Shown: positions 23,505 through 33,675, counted from the first letter of the stretch. The stretch is DNA of 64,000 nt from Prochlorococcus sp. AG-402-C22 (GCA_003279535.1 QCHO01000002.1:1-64000); one strand, 5' to 3'. Translations and numbers: made by a program. Notes: generated by a model not told the origin, from the sequence alone.

Positions 23505-23518
23505 AGTACAGATGTACT
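23505..23518. promoter_or_regulatory. putative LexA/SOS box upstream of recA
   Basis: AGTACAGATGTACT fits the published cyanobacterial LexA consensus RGTACNNNDGTWCB at every position and sits in a longer imperfect palindrome ctagAGTACagatGTACTatag, about 85 bp upstream of the recA ATG. Confidence 0.8.
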
Positions 23519-23602
23519 ATAGTTTGTATTTATGAAGTTTGGTTTAAATAAAAATTTCCAAATTTAGAATAATTACAAGAACTTTAACCGATAAATCAAA
23601 CA

Positions 23603-24700
23603 ATGAGCCTCGAAGAAAAGAAAAAAACTGAATCAACAGAAAAAGACAAGGCATTAAGTCTCGTCTTAGGTCAAATAGAAAGAAATTTTGGACGAGGATC
23701 AATAATGAGACTTGGTGACGCCTCAAGAATGAAAGTAGAAACAATATCTACTGGAGCGCTCACCTTAGATTTAGCATTAGGAGGAGGCTATCCAAAAGGA
23801 AGAGTAGTAGAAGTTTACGGACCAGAAAGTTCAGGAAAAACCACATTAACGCTTCATGCGATTGCGGAAGTCCAAAAAAATGGGGGAGTGGCTGCATTTG
23901 TTGATGCTGAGCATGCACTCGATCCAGTTTATGCAGCCTCTTTAGGAGTTGATGTTGAAAATTTATTAGTTTCACAACCTGATACTGGAGAAATGGCTCT
24001 AGAAATAGTTGACCAACTTATAAGATCGAGTGCAGTAGATCTTGTTGTTGTTGACTCGGTCGCAGCGTTAACTCCAAGAGCCGAGATAGAAGGGGAGATG
24101 GGAGATCACGTAATTGGAAGCCAAGCAAGGTTAATGAGTCAAGCAATGAGAAAAATAACAGGAAATATTGGAAAATCTGGTTGCACGGTAATATTCCTGA
24201 ATCAATTACGCTTAAAAATTGGCGTTACATACGGCAATCCAGAAACAACCACAGGAGGAAATGCATTAAAATTTTATGCCTCAGTGAGACTTGATATCAG
24301 AAGAATTCAAACTCTTAAAAGAGGTACTGAAGAATACGGCATAAGAGCAAAAGTAAAAGTAGCAAAAAACAAAGTTGCACCACCATTTAGGATTGCAGAG
24401 TTTGATATTCTCTTCGGAAAAGGTATTAGTACGACAGGATGTTTATTAGATTTAGCAGAAGAGACTAATATTATAATAAGGAGAGGCGCTTGGTATAGTT
24501 ATGAAGGAGAAAATATTGGACAAGGAAGAGATAATACAATTATTTGGCTTGATCAAAACTTAGAAATTAGGAATAAAGTAGAATCTATGGTTAAAGAGAA
24601 ATTAACAGAAGGTACTGAAGTCAGTTCTAATTCAATGAAAGCATTAAATAGCAATCCTGCTAATACAATCGCTGTTAATGATATAAAAACAGTAGCTTAG
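23603..24700 (+). CDS. recA: recombinase RecA
   Basis: [14 protein letters not shown] Walker [39 protein letters not shown]. Confidence 0.98.
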   Translation: MSLEEKKKTESTEKDKALSLVLGQIERNFGRGSIMRLGDASRMKVETISTGALTLDLALGGGYPKGRVVEVYGPESSGKTTLTLHAIAEVQKNGGVAAFVDAEHALDPVYAASLGVDVENLLVSQPDTGEMALEIVDQLIRSSAVDLVVVDSVAALTPRAEIEGEMGDHVIGSQARLMSQAMRKITGNIGKSGCTVIFLNQLRLKIGVTYGNPETTTGGNALKFYASVRLDIRRIQTLKRGTEEYGIRAKVKVAKNKVAPPFRIAEFDILFGKGISTTGCLLDLAEETNIIIRRGAWYSYEGENIGQGRDNTIIWLDQNLEIRNKVESMVKEKLTEGTEVSSNSMKALNSNPANTIAVNDIKTVA

Positions 24701-24702
24701 AT

Positions 24703-24948
24703 TTATAAAGAATCAGCCAAAGTCCACCACCCAGCAGTAGGGCCTACAAATCTCACTACAATCCATAAGATTACTAAACCTCCGATTCCAAACCAACTGG
24801 CCTTAATACTTAATTTAATTAGCCTATCTCTTTGATTGATTGTAAAGGGGAGCCATTCAAATAATCTTGGAGACTCATCATATTTTGTTTTAGTATTACT
24901 TTTTTTTGGAGGCAACCCAAGTGTTTTTCTTCTTTTTGCTTCTCCCAT
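24703..24948 (-). CDS. small cyanobacterial membrane protein (DUF2839-like)
   Basis: MGEAKRRKTLGLPPKK N-terminus; one C-terminal transmembrane segment. Confidence 0.7.
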   Translation of the reverse strand: MGEAKRRKTLGLPPKKSNTKTKYDESPRLFEWLPFTINQRDRLIKLSIKASWFGIGGLVILWIVVRFVGPTAGWWTLADSL

Positions 24949-24978
24949 ATTTTTTGAAGTTATTTATAAAATCATAAC

Positions 24979-26427
24979 CTAATCAAAAGGTAGCATATAG
25001 TTAATTTGTTTTGATGGTTGAATGTTTTGCAAAAGTAATCTTCCCCAGTTTCTTTTATTCGCTCTTCCATCTAAAATTATTAACTTACCTGAATTTCTTC
25101 TTAGAGGAGAAATAGATCTTTCAAGTTTTATTCTGGCTTGAGGAAGAAGGAAGTCTCTAAACCAATCTTGTGAAAGCTTTTTTTTATGAGAGACTGTAAT
25201 TGCATTAATAGGTTCTGACATATTCGGAATCGGAAGTAAAGGAATAATAATTTGTTCTGGAATTTGTATTAAATAAGAATTCATAATCCACCAATCATAA
25301 CTAGAGCAAAGAATTTCATTATTATGTATAGGGATTGTCTCAAGCAAGACCCTCTTTCCGTAGTTAGAGGCTAATTCTGAAGCAAGGTTGGTTTTCAAAT
25401 CAATATCGTCAGACAAAACTAAGGTTAAACCCTTTCTAAAAAGTATTAACTTTTTGCATTTATCCAAGATTGAATTGGTAAAAAGAGGATTATTAGGAAG
25501 CAACTGTTTAGAGGGTACATATAATGAGATCTTTTTCTCTTCAAAATTACTTTTAAAATTAATGACTAAATCAATATCTAAACTCTGCTTTTTAAGATAA
25601 ATTTGAAAAAAATTATCTTCTCTCAAAGCTGATAAAAAAACAAATTTATTATTTGAAAAAAATTCCTTAATTTGTAAAAGTTCATCTATTGGCTGCAAAT
25701 ACAAATTCCAATCTAAATTTTTATCATTTAATTTTACCCAGCATGCCCAACCTTGAGCTAGTGCTTTGTAAACGCTTAAAAATTTATCAGAAAAAAAAGA
25801 ATTTTCATGAAAAAAGTTTGATAAAAAACTAATCTCTTTTTCATCTAAATTGATATAACTATTTCCAAAGACCTTTCTCATGAAGAACTTTTTCTTCAAT
25901 GCATCATATACTTTAATAAATTTTTGATTGATAAATTCAAATTCTTTAAAATTTTTTGTCCAATCCTTTTTAAGTAAAGAAATTCTAAAATGATTTCTTA
26001 AATCCTGTCTTACATTCTCAACTCCAGAATAAACTATTCGATGATTTCTAAGGTTAAGAGAATTGGGATTTTTAAGTAAATCTTTAATTGTTATCAAGCG
26101 AACATGATGATTTGCAAAAATTAGTTGATCATTTTTAAAAATAAAATTTAAACCTAAATTTTTCAATAAATCAATCTGAAAATTTTTTATAAATTGGATT
26201 TTTTCATCAGATAAAATAAAAGTTGAATCTTCTTCCTTTAAAGATAGAGAAATCAAAATTGGAGGAAACCAATCATGGCTCGAGAAAATTTCTGAATTAA
26301 TTAGATACGTAGAATCATTCTCAATACACTTAGAAATTATCCTCCCAAAAGAATATATGTGTTCCCAATTAATACTTTGATCTCTCAAAAACTTTTTCAA
26401 ATATTGATGACTTAAAATTTCAAGCAT
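24979..26427 (-). CDS. degenerate DinG-like helicase family protein
   Basis: C-terminal FLLPQARIKLERSISPLRRNSGKLIILDGRANKRNWGRLLLQNIQP aligns by eye with DinG/XPD-type motif VI and C-terminus (LPxAxxRLxQGxGRLIR...VVILDxR...YG). No Walker A was seen in the rest of the protein. Confidence 0.6.
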   Translation of the reverse strand: MLEILSHQYLKKFLRDQSINWEHIYSFGRIISKCIENDSTYLINSEIFSSHDWFPPILISLSLKEEDSTFILSDEKIQFIKNFQIDLLKNLGLNFIFKNDQLIFANHHVRLITIKDLLKNPNSLNLRNHRIVYSGVENVRQDLRNHFRISLLKKDWTKNFKEFEFINQKFIKVYDALKKKFFMRKVFGNSYINLDEKEISFLSNFFHENSFFSDKFLSVYKALAQGWACWVKLNDKNLDWNLYLQPIDELLQIKEFFSNNKFVFLSALREDNFFQIYLKKQSLDIDLVINFKSNFEEKKISLYVPSKQLLPNNPLFTNSILDKCKKLILFRKGLTLVLSDDIDLKTNLASELASNYGKRVLLETIPIHNNEILCSSYDWWIMNSYLIQIPEQIIIPLLPIPNMSEPINAITVSHKKKLSQDWFRDFLLPQARIKLERSISPLRRNSGKLIILDGRANKRNWGRLLLQNIQPSKQINYMLPFD

Positions 26428-26521
26428 TTATAATTAATTTAATTTCAAATATACAAAAATTTATGAACCTAATATACAAAAAATTGGTATGAATATAAGA
26501 AAGTCTTGAATTAATCAATCT

Positions 26522-27361
26522 ATGAAAATTGGAATAGTAGGATTAGGTTTAATTGGCGGTTCTTTAGGATTAAAACTCCAAAGTCTAAACCATACAATTT
26601 ATGGAATAGCTAATAATGAATTAAATGAGAAAAAAGCTAAGGAAAAAAAGCTTGCAAATTTTGTTAGCTGTGAACTGAGCTTATTAAAAAAATGTGAGCT
26701 AATAATTTTAGCATTGCCTATCAAAGATTTAATAATTCCATCTCAACGATTAGTATCATCAATACCTAAAGAAACAATAGTAACTGATGTAGGTTCTGTT
26801 AAAGAACCAATAGTAAATACATGGGAAAATTTACATCCTCTATTTATTGGATCACATCCAATGGCAGGAACAGAAAAGAAAGGGGTTGATTCAGGTTTTG
26901 AAGGTCTTTTTAAAAATGCAAAATGGATTATTACACCCACACAAAATAGTGATTTGAATGCAGTCAGAACTATTTCTGAGCTAATAAAATCAATGGATTG
27001 TGAAATTTGTCAAGCTTCGCCAAAAGAGCATGATGAAGCAGTATCTCTAATTTCTCATTTGCCTATATTTTTAGCTTCTACCCTAATTGAAACTGCATAT
27101 ACAAAAAATAATCAAGCCTTATTAGATCTAACACAAAAGCTAGCAGCCACAGGATTTGCTGACACCTCGAGAGTTGGTGGCGGCAATGAAAAACTAGGCT
27201 TAGATTTAGCTATGAATAATCAGATTAACGTTTTAAATGCCATTAATAATTTTAAAAATAAGTTGAATACATTGGAATCTCTTATAAAAGAAAACAACTG
27301 GGAGTTACTCTCTAAGAAACTTGCTGAAGCAAAACAAATCAGAGAAAAATTTATAAATTAA
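26522..27361 (+). CDS. tyrA: prephenate/arogenate dehydrogenase
   Basis: IGIVGLGLIGGSLGLKL; GSHPMAGTEKKGVDSG; ATGFADTSRVGGGN. Confidence 0.92.
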   Translation: MKIGIVGLGLIGGSLGLKLQSLNHTIYGIANNELNEKKAKEKKLANFVSCELSLLKKCELIILALPIKDLIIPSQRLVSSIPKETIVTDVGSVKEPIVNTWENLHPLFIGSHPMAGTEKKGVDSGFEGLFKNAKWIITPTQNSDLNAVRTISELIKSMDCEICQASPKEHDEAVSLISHLPIFLASTLIETAYTKNNQALLDLTQKLAATGFADTSRVGGGNEKLGLDLAMNNQINVLNAINNFKNKLNTLESLIKENNWELLSKKLAEAKQIREKFIN

Positions 27362-28856
27362 AATTTTCTATGCCTTTAGAAGCTAAAATTTGTCTTGAAA
27401 CCATTAATGCAGACTGGCTAACACCTGCGGTTCCCTCCCCTGGATAAATTGAGTCTCCACATAACCATAAACCTTCAAAAGGCGTCCTACTTGATAATCC
27501 AAATAAACCAAAAATATCTGGATTTTGACCAAGCCCGCCTACTATTCCATTCGGTCTATTAGTCCATTTTTGAAATCCCAAAGGAGTTGCTAATTCCCTA
27601 TGTAGCCAAGTTTCAGGATCAATATCAAATTGACTTTCCAATTCAAGCGATATTTTTTTCATAAAATCCTTTTTCTTCATTAAGTAATTTTTTTTATCTA
27701 GATCAAACCAATCTTTTGTCTTAGTAAAAATACTAGCTATTAAAGTAACCTCACCTTTTGGTGCTCTTCCATCACCATCATCACTAATTGAGACAAATAA
27801 AGAACCGAATTCATTCGAAACAAATTGATAATGATTTGAGGAAGTTTTTTTAATATTTTCTTTTTTTAATGCTGAATAAAAAACTAAAGCTCCACTTGGA
27901 TCAGGCAAATTATTAAGTCGATTTTTATAACTTTGTTTGCTTTTTAAAGGATCTTTCAAATGCTTGAGCAAAGATTGAGGAGGCGCGGTATAAATCAAAT
28001 CTTTTGCATGGTAAATAAAAGAATTTTTTTTTGAATTAGCAGATACTTTCCAACACATAGTTACGTCATCAAAAGTTATAGAATTAACTTTTTGTCCAAA
28101 AATTATTTTAACTCCAGTTTTTCTCAATGAACTTTCTAATGCTTCACTTAAAGACTGCATAGATTTTTTAAGATGCCAAAGACCATGTGGCTGTTGACAC
28201 ATCTGAAGAACAGTAGATCCATATAATGCTGCTGTATTGTATACGTCCTCTTGAGAATAAAGTTTTAGTTGAAGATTTAAGAATTTTATCAAGCGCTCAT
28301 TCTTGGATAATCCACAAATCCTCAATAAATCAAAAATAGTAGATTTAACTAAGATACCTGTGACAAGATTTGACGGTACTAATGCTTTAAGAAGTTGGGA
28401 AAAATCCCAAAAATTACATATTGGTAATACAGGATTATTATTAGCAAATATCCAATTACTTTGATGTATGAGGGTACAAAGTTTCCAAAATCTATGACTC
28501 CCAGGAAACTGTATTTCTTGTTCAGCAATCCATTTACTTTTTTCATACCAAATAGGTATGGGCTTACTACCATCATTTAAATCAACAATGCAAGCAGGGT
28601 CTAGAAGTGTGGCTTCAGGTAATGGGATATCTAAAAAATCAAAAATTCTTGAATGTATTCCCCCTTTCTCTAAACCCGCAACCTGAGTTGCACCAACATC
28701 AAAAATATAATTCTTTCTTTTAAAAGTACCGGCACATCCTCCTGATTGAGTATGAGATTCAATTAAAGTCACTGATAAACCTTGTTTTGATAAAATTGCT
28801 GCAGAAGTTAGTCCTGCTATACCAGCGCCAACAACAACAATTTCGGACTTTCTCAT
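27351..28856 (-). CDS. FAD-dependent carotenoid desaturase/isomerase-like oxidoreductase (CrtD/CrtH family)
   Basis: IVVVGAGIAGLTSAAILSKQGLSVTLIESHTQSGGCAGTF dinucleotide fold; C-terminal GLWLCGDSIYPGEGTAGVSQSALMVSRQI. Confidence 0.8.
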   Translation of the reverse strand: MRKSEIVVVGAGIAGLTSAAILSKQGLSVTLIESHTQSGGCAGTFKRKNYIFDVGATQVAGLEKGGIHSRIFDFLDIPLPEATLLDPACIVDLNDGSKPIPIWYEKSKWIAEQEIQFPGSHRFWKLCTLIHQSNWIFANNNPVLPICNFWDFSQLLKALVPSNLVTGILVKSTIFDLLRICGLSKNERLIKFLNLQLKLYSQEDVYNTAALYGSTVLQMCQQPHGLWHLKKSMQSLSEALESSLRKTGVKIIFGQKVNSITFDDVTMCWKVSANSKKNSFIYHAKDLIYTAPPQSLLKHLKDPLKSKQSYKNRLNNLPDPSGALVFYSALKKENIKKTSSNHYQFVSNEFGSLFVSISDDGDGRAPKGEVTLIASIFTKTKDWFDLDKKNYLMKKKDFMKKISLELESQFDIDPETWLHRELATPLGFQKWTNRPNGIVGGLGQNPDIFGLFGLSSRTPFEGLWLCGDSIYPGEGTAGVSQSALMVSRQILASKGIENFNL

Positions 28857-28861
28857 TGAAA

Positions 28862-29740
28862 ATGCAAAAATTATCCCCTATTGAAGTTAACGAAATTTGT
28901 ACTGAATTAGGTGAAACCTATCCAAAAAATATTGAACCAGTCCATGGGGGCGATATACATAGTGCCTGGCAAATAGAATTCTCAAACAAAAAATTTTTCC
29001 TTAAAAGAAATGATAGAAAGAAAAAATTTCTTGAATTTGAAAAATATTGTCTTCAAAATTTAAGAAAATATATTAATCAAGAAAACTTAGTTATTCCTGA
29101 AGTTATTACATATAAAAATAAAAAAAATATAGAGATTCTTTTAATTGAATGGATAGATATGCAAAACTTTGACCAAAAAAATCTTGGAAAAGGTTTAGGA
29201 GAAATGCACTTGAAATCAGCTGAATCTAATCCAAAAATGTTTGGGTTTCCGGTTGAGGGTTTTATTGGAACCACAGATCAGAAAAAAGGATGGGAAGATA
29301 ATTGGTTAGATTGTTTTTTAAACCTAAGGATAATGCCACAATTATCAATGCTCAAATCAAATTATTTAGCTCAAACGACAAAAAATAAAATTAAAGAAAA
29401 AATTAAATCAGAATTGCTTAATCATAAACCAACAAATACACTTGTTCATGGTGATTTGTGGTCAGGAAATGCAGGAATGGACAAAAGTGGTAGGGGAGTT
29501 ATATTTGACCCGGCATCATGGTGGGCAGATAATGAAGTAGACATAGCTATGACTAAACTATTTGGAGGTTTTGGAAACGAATTTTATGAAGAGTATCATA
29601 AAATTTTTCCCATAAAGAAAAATTTTGAAAATAGAATTATTATTTATAATTTTTATCACATATTGAATCATGCCAATATGTTCGGAGGATCATATTTAAA
29701 TCAAGTCAATGATTACGTAAAAGCAATACTTAGTATGTAA
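28862..29740 (+). CDS. fructosamine kinase family protein
   Basis: HGGDIHSAWQIEFSNKKFFLKRN; FIGTTDQKKGWEDNWLDCFLNLR; LVHGDLWSGNAGMD. Start set to ATG at 28862, avoiding overlap with the minus-strand desaturase. Confidence 0.88.
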   Translation: MQKLSPIEVNEICTELGETYPKNIEPVHGGDIHSAWQIEFSNKKFFLKRNDRKKKFLEFEKYCLQNLRKYINQENLVIPEVITYKNKKNIEILLIEWIDMQNFDQKNLGKGLGEMHLKSAESNPKMFGFPVEGFIGTTDQKKGWEDNWLDCFLNLRIMPQLSMLKSNYLAQTTKNKIKEKIKSELLNHKPTNTLVHGDLWSGNAGMDKSGRGVIFDPASWWADNEVDIAMTKLFGGFGNEFYEEYHKIFPIKKNFENRIIIYNFYHILNHANMFGGSYLNQVNDYVKAILSM

Positions 29741-29747
29741 TCTTTAA

Positions 29748-30113
29748 CTATCCTAAATAAGTCTTTTTAAGATTTTGCACCTTATCTAAAACAGCTTCAC
29801 GATTTTCACTGGTGCGAAGATTCTGCCAGCTCCATTGGCCAACTACTATTACACCTAGTAGTTCTAGCAAACCTGGAAGAATTGGGAAAAAGTTAATCGT
29901 GTCAATGACAACTTTAATTATTATCTGAGCTATGACTACAACAGCTATTATGCCTGCCGCTTTGCCATACTTCCCCATTTGAGTCCAATCAACATTACCA
30001 AGGGTTTCGTTGACTTTTCCCATGACATCAGAGTACTTCTCTGAAAAGCTTTTGGTTTCTGAGCTTGTATCGGAGCCGGAGTCTTGATTTGACCCTGGAT
30101 TGTTATCACTCAT
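29748..30113 (-). CDS. CAAD-domain thylakoid membrane protein
   Basis: Acidic Ser-rich N-terminus, two hydrophobic segments, VVGQWSWQNLRTSENREAVLDKVQNLKKTYLG C-terminus. Confidence 0.75.
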   Translation of the reverse strand: MSDNNPGSNQDSGSDTSSETKSFSEKYSDVMGKVNETLGNVDWTQMGKYGKAAGIIAVVVIAQIIIKVVIDTINFFPILPGLLELLGVIVVGQWSWQNLRTSENREAVLDKVQNLKKTYLG

Positions 30114-30407
30114 GAATTCAGTAAACTTAATATATGAACCAGACAGTATCGGAAAAAACGCCTGTTGACTACCTTTTTGTTGTGCAAAATTCCGAACCGA
30201 AACATTTTGTATTTTTTTAGAGACGTTGGTATATAAAGTTTCTTGAGATATTTAAACTTAAAATTGATTTATAAAAACTTCACATTATCATCTAGTTCTA
30301 ACAAAAACATTAAAAAAATTAAGTAATAGGAAATTTTTAAAAGGCTAAAATTTTTATTTTAATTATTATATTTTCATAGTTTAATTTTTCACAGTTAAAG
30401 AATCGGT

Positions 30408-31553
30408 ATGTCCAAAAATATTAAATATAATTTCTTAACTACTGATGAAAAGGAAAGATATCAAAAACATTTAACACTCAAAGAGATAGGTTATGAAGGT
30501 CAACTAAGTCTAAAAAACAGCTCAGTGTTATGTATTGGAGCAGGTGGCCTTGGTTCTTCTGTTTTGCTTTATTTAGCTGCAGCAGGAATAGGGAAAATTG
30601 GAATCGTTGATAATGATTGCGTTGAAAAGTCTAATCTCCAAAGACAGATAATTCATGAAACAAATACTATAGGGAATCTAAAAATTGATTCTGCCCAGGA
30701 AAGAATAAAAAAAATTAATCCTAATCCTGAATTATTGACATTTGCTGAGAGAATTAATCCTAAAAATGCTCTAAAAATAATTGAAAAATTTGATATTATT
30801 TGTGATTGCTCAGATAATTTTGGCACAAGATATTTGATAAATGATGCATGCTTGTTACTAAATAAACCTTTAGTCTTTGGCAGTGTTCAGGGCTTTGAAG
30901 GACAAGTAAGTGTGTTTAACTTACATAAAACTAGTCCTAATTTAAGAGACTTACTACCAGAATCACCTTCAAAAAACGCCGTCCCTAGTTGCGCAGAATA
31001 TGGAGTTGTGGGTGTATCCACAGGTCTAATAGGAATTCTTCAGGTAAATGAAATTATCAAAATTATTTTAAAAAAAGGTGAGGTTTTAGATGGGAAAATT
31101 ATGGTTTTTGATCTGTTGAATATGAATACAAAAAAGTTACATCTAAAAAGTGATCAGGTAAATAAACAAATAAAAAATCTTTCTAAGTTTATGGACTTTT
31201 ATATTGACGATGAATGTTCTACTAAACATAGTAAAATCAATAGAATTAATGCTTATGATTTTAATAGCTTATATAAAATAAAACCCAACAAAATTCTTTT
31301 AATTGATGTTAGGGAAAATGAAGAATTTTCTGCTTCTGCAATCGAGGGCTCTATATCACTCCCCCTAAGTCATTTGAACCAAAAGCCTGACTTAGAATTT
31401 ATTCAAAAAGAAAGTTTAATTAAAGAGGTTTTCACCATATGTAAAACAGGGAAGCGTTCTGAAAAAGCTTCCAAAATCTTGTCTAAATTCAAAATTCAAT
31501 CGAAATCTATTGATGGTGGCATTGAAAAGGTAAAAAGATTATTAGGCGATTAA
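30408..31553 (+). CDS. moeB: MoeB/ThiF-type E1-like adenylyltransferase with C-terminal rhodanese domain
   Basis: YQKHLTLKEIGYEGQLSLKNSSVLCIGAGGLGSSVLLYLAAAGIGKIGIVDND; DCSDNFGTRYLINDAC; rhodanese ILLIDVRENEEFSASAIEGSISLP...ICKTGKRSEKASKIL. Confidence 0.88.
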   Translation: MSKNIKYNFLTTDEKERYQKHLTLKEIGYEGQLSLKNSSVLCIGAGGLGSSVLLYLAAAGIGKIGIVDNDCVEKSNLQRQIIHETNTIGNLKIDSAQERIKKINPNPELLTFAERINPKNALKIIEKFDIICDCSDNFGTRYLINDACLLLNKPLVFGSVQGFEGQVSVFNLHKTSPNLRDLLPESPSKNAVPSCAEYGVVGVSTGLIGILQVNEIIKIILKKGEVLDGKIMVFDLLNMNTKKLHLKSDQVNKQIKNLSKFMDFYIDDECSTKHSKINRINAYDFNSLYKIKPNKILLIDVRENEEFSASAIEGSISLPLSHLNQKPDLEFIQKESLIKEVFTICKTGKRSEKASKILSKFKIQSKSIDGGIEKVKRLLGD

Positions 31554-31571
31554 TATTTTAAGAGTGAATAT

Positions 31572-32732
31572 TTAGTAATCTACACCTCTTTTCAAATCAA
31601 CTCCAACATTCGCGTAATGCTTATGACAGACCATTTCAGAGTAAACATCAGCGAGTTCAAAATATGAAGGTTCATTTTTACATCTACCAGTAATAATTAC
31701 TTCTGTCTCTGATGGTTTTTTTAAAAGCGTTTGATGTATTGATTCCACAGGTAGCAGCTCTAAATCAACAGTTGGGTTCAATTCATCCAAAATAATTGTT
31801 TTATACAAACCACTCAAAATAGCAGCTTTAGCTATTTCCCATGCTCTTTCAGCCTCAACATAATCAATTGGTTTTTGCTGGCCTCTCCACACGATCGCAT
31901 CTCTTCCTGAGCGTAAATGATCTACCAAATGTGGGTAACTTTCTCTCAATGCTTCTATAGCAGCATCTTCGGTGTAACCAGTTCCGCCTTTTAACCACTG
32001 TAAAATTAAAACTCTATGACTTTTATCTTGAGATATTCCTTTACCAATAGCTTGAAGAGCCTTGCCAAGTGCACTTGTGGATTTACCTTTTCCCTCGCCT
32101 GTATATATCTCAATTCCACCAGTACATCTCTTTTGTCCTATTAATTTTGAAAAGTCTCCTTTTAAACGTGATCTCATTTCTGAATGAAGTTGAGATATTC
32201 TCACCAAAGAAGGAGGGGCTGCCCTTCCGGTAATAATTATTTCAAGTCCATCAGGACGTTTTTGAAGAGAATCAACAACTTCCTTGATATCAAGCATTCC
32301 TAAATCAAGAACTGGATTCAGCTCATCTAGTACAACAACAGAATAAAGAGAACTAGCAATGGCTCCTTTTGCAATATTCCACCCTCTCTCAGCCTCACCA
32401 ATATCAAATTTTGTTACCTGGTCTTCAGCAAAGAATTCCGACCTTCCTGTCCTTACATGATCAATTAAGTGTGGAAATCCTCTTTGTAGGGCCTCTATAG
32501 CTGCATCCTCATCATATGACCTCTCAGGTCCCTTTAAAAATCTGAGAAGAAGTACTCTCGACTGTCTTTTTTCGCATATTCCTAATCCAATAGTCCTTAG
32601 CACAACACCCAAAGCAGCCTGACTTTTACCCTTTCCTTCCCCATCATAAATATGTAGTTGACCTTGTGATCTTTCTTGACTGTCACTTGCTGTGACAATT
32701 CCAATACCTCTATTTCTTCTTGTATTTGTCAA
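31572..32732 (-). CDS. cobO: cob(I)yrinic acid a,c-diamide adenosyltransferase, two CobO domains in tandem
   Basis: Two CobO-type P-loops and repeats: GQLHIYDGEGKGKSQAALGVVLRTIGLG... and GGIEIYTGEGKGKSTSALGKALQAIGKG..., each followed by VVLDELNPVLDL / IILDELNPTVDL and VIITGR. Confidence 0.88.
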   Translation of the reverse strand: MTNTRRNRGIGIVTASDSQERSQGQLHIYDGEGKGKSQAALGVVLRTIGLGICEKRQSRVLLLRFLKGPERSYDEDAAIEALQRGFPHLIDHVRTGRSEFFAEDQVTKFDIGEAERGWNIAKGAIASSLYSVVVLDELNPVLDLGMLDIKEVVDSLQKRPDGLEIIITGRAAPPSLVRISQLHSEMRSRLKGDFSKLIGQKRCTGGIEIYTGEGKGKSTSALGKALQAIGKGISQDKSHRVLILQWLKGGTGYTEDAAIEALRESYPHLVDHLRSGRDAIVWRGQQKPIDYVEAERAWEIAKAAILSGLYKTIILDELNPTVDLELLPVESIHQTLLKKPSETEVIITGRCKNEPSYFELADVYSEMVCHKHYANVGVDLKRGVDY

Positions 32733-32840
32733 TTGAACAAGGTGAATAAATTTAATCTAAGATATAGTTGAGAATATTATTAAAAATTTAATAATAAATT
32801 CAACCTATGCATAAGTAATTTGAATTTTAAAGTAATTAGC

Positions 32841-33665
32841 ATGTTCAATCAACTAGAAATTCTGTCTGATGAACAAAATGAAAAGCTATTTACAATTAGA
32901 AGATACATTAAGAACCTCGATAGTGTTTGTATCGCTTATTCAGGAGGGGTAGATAGTACACTAGTAGCCTCATTAGCATTTGAGCAATTAGGTAGCAAAG
33001 CAATTGCAATTACTGGTATTTCTCCTGCCTTGGCCAATACACTTCGTGAAGAAGCAAGGAGTCAAGCAAAATGGATAGGAGTGAAGCATTTAGAAATTAA
33101 AACATCTGAATTAGAAGAGTCAAGTTATAGTAAAAATCCGCAAGACAGGTGTTTTGCATGCAAAAAAGAGCTTCACAAACATACAACATACTTGTCTAAA
33201 AAAATGAATTACAAGATTGTTTTAGATGGAGTCAATCTTGATGATCTAAAAGACTTTAGGCCTGGTATAAAAGCTGCTAAAGAAGCAGGAGTTATTTCTC
33301 CCCTCGCAAAATTTAAATTTTCAAAAAAAGATATTAGGGATATATCAAGAGCATTAGGTTTCCCATGGTGGGATAAACCTGCTCAACCTTGCTTATCTTC
33401 AAGATTTCCTTATGGCAATGAAATAACTAGTGAAAGGCTCAAGATGGTTGAAAAAGCAGAAGAATACTTAAAAAAAGGCGGTTTATCAGAAGTTAGGGTT
33501 AGATGCCAAGGATCCACGGCAAGAATAGAAATCCCACAAGAGGAATTAAAGAATTTTTTTAAAAAATATAATTTTGGTGATTTAGTTAAATATTTTTCTG
33601 ATTTAGGATTTAATTGCACAAGTTTAGATCTTGAAGGATTAATTAGCGGAAAATTAAATAGATGA
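32841..33665 (+). CDS. larE: LarE-family ATP-dependent sacrificial sulfur transferase
   Basis: IAYSGGVDSTLVASLA PP-loop; DRCFACKKELH; QPCLSSRFPYG. Start set to ATG at 32841. Confidence 0.85.
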   Translation: MFNQLEILSDEQNEKLFTIRRYIKNLDSVCIAYSGGVDSTLVASLAFEQLGSKAIAITGISPALANTLREEARSQAKWIGVKHLEIKTSELEESSYSKNPQDRCFACKKELHKHTTYLSKKMNYKIVLDGVNLDDLKDFRPGIKAAKEAGVISPLAKFKFSKKDIRDISRALGFPWWDKPAQPCLSSRFPYGNEITSERLKMVEKAEEYLKKGGLSEVRVRCQGSTARIEIPQEELKNFFKKYNFGDLVKYFSDLGFNCTSLDLEGLISGKLNR

Positions 33666-33675
33666 AAATTAAAAG

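Noticed and set aside
28787-28861. N-terminal extension of the fructosamine kinase ORF
   Set aside because: Overlaps the start of the minus-strand desaturase; ATG at 28862 fits the family N-terminus.
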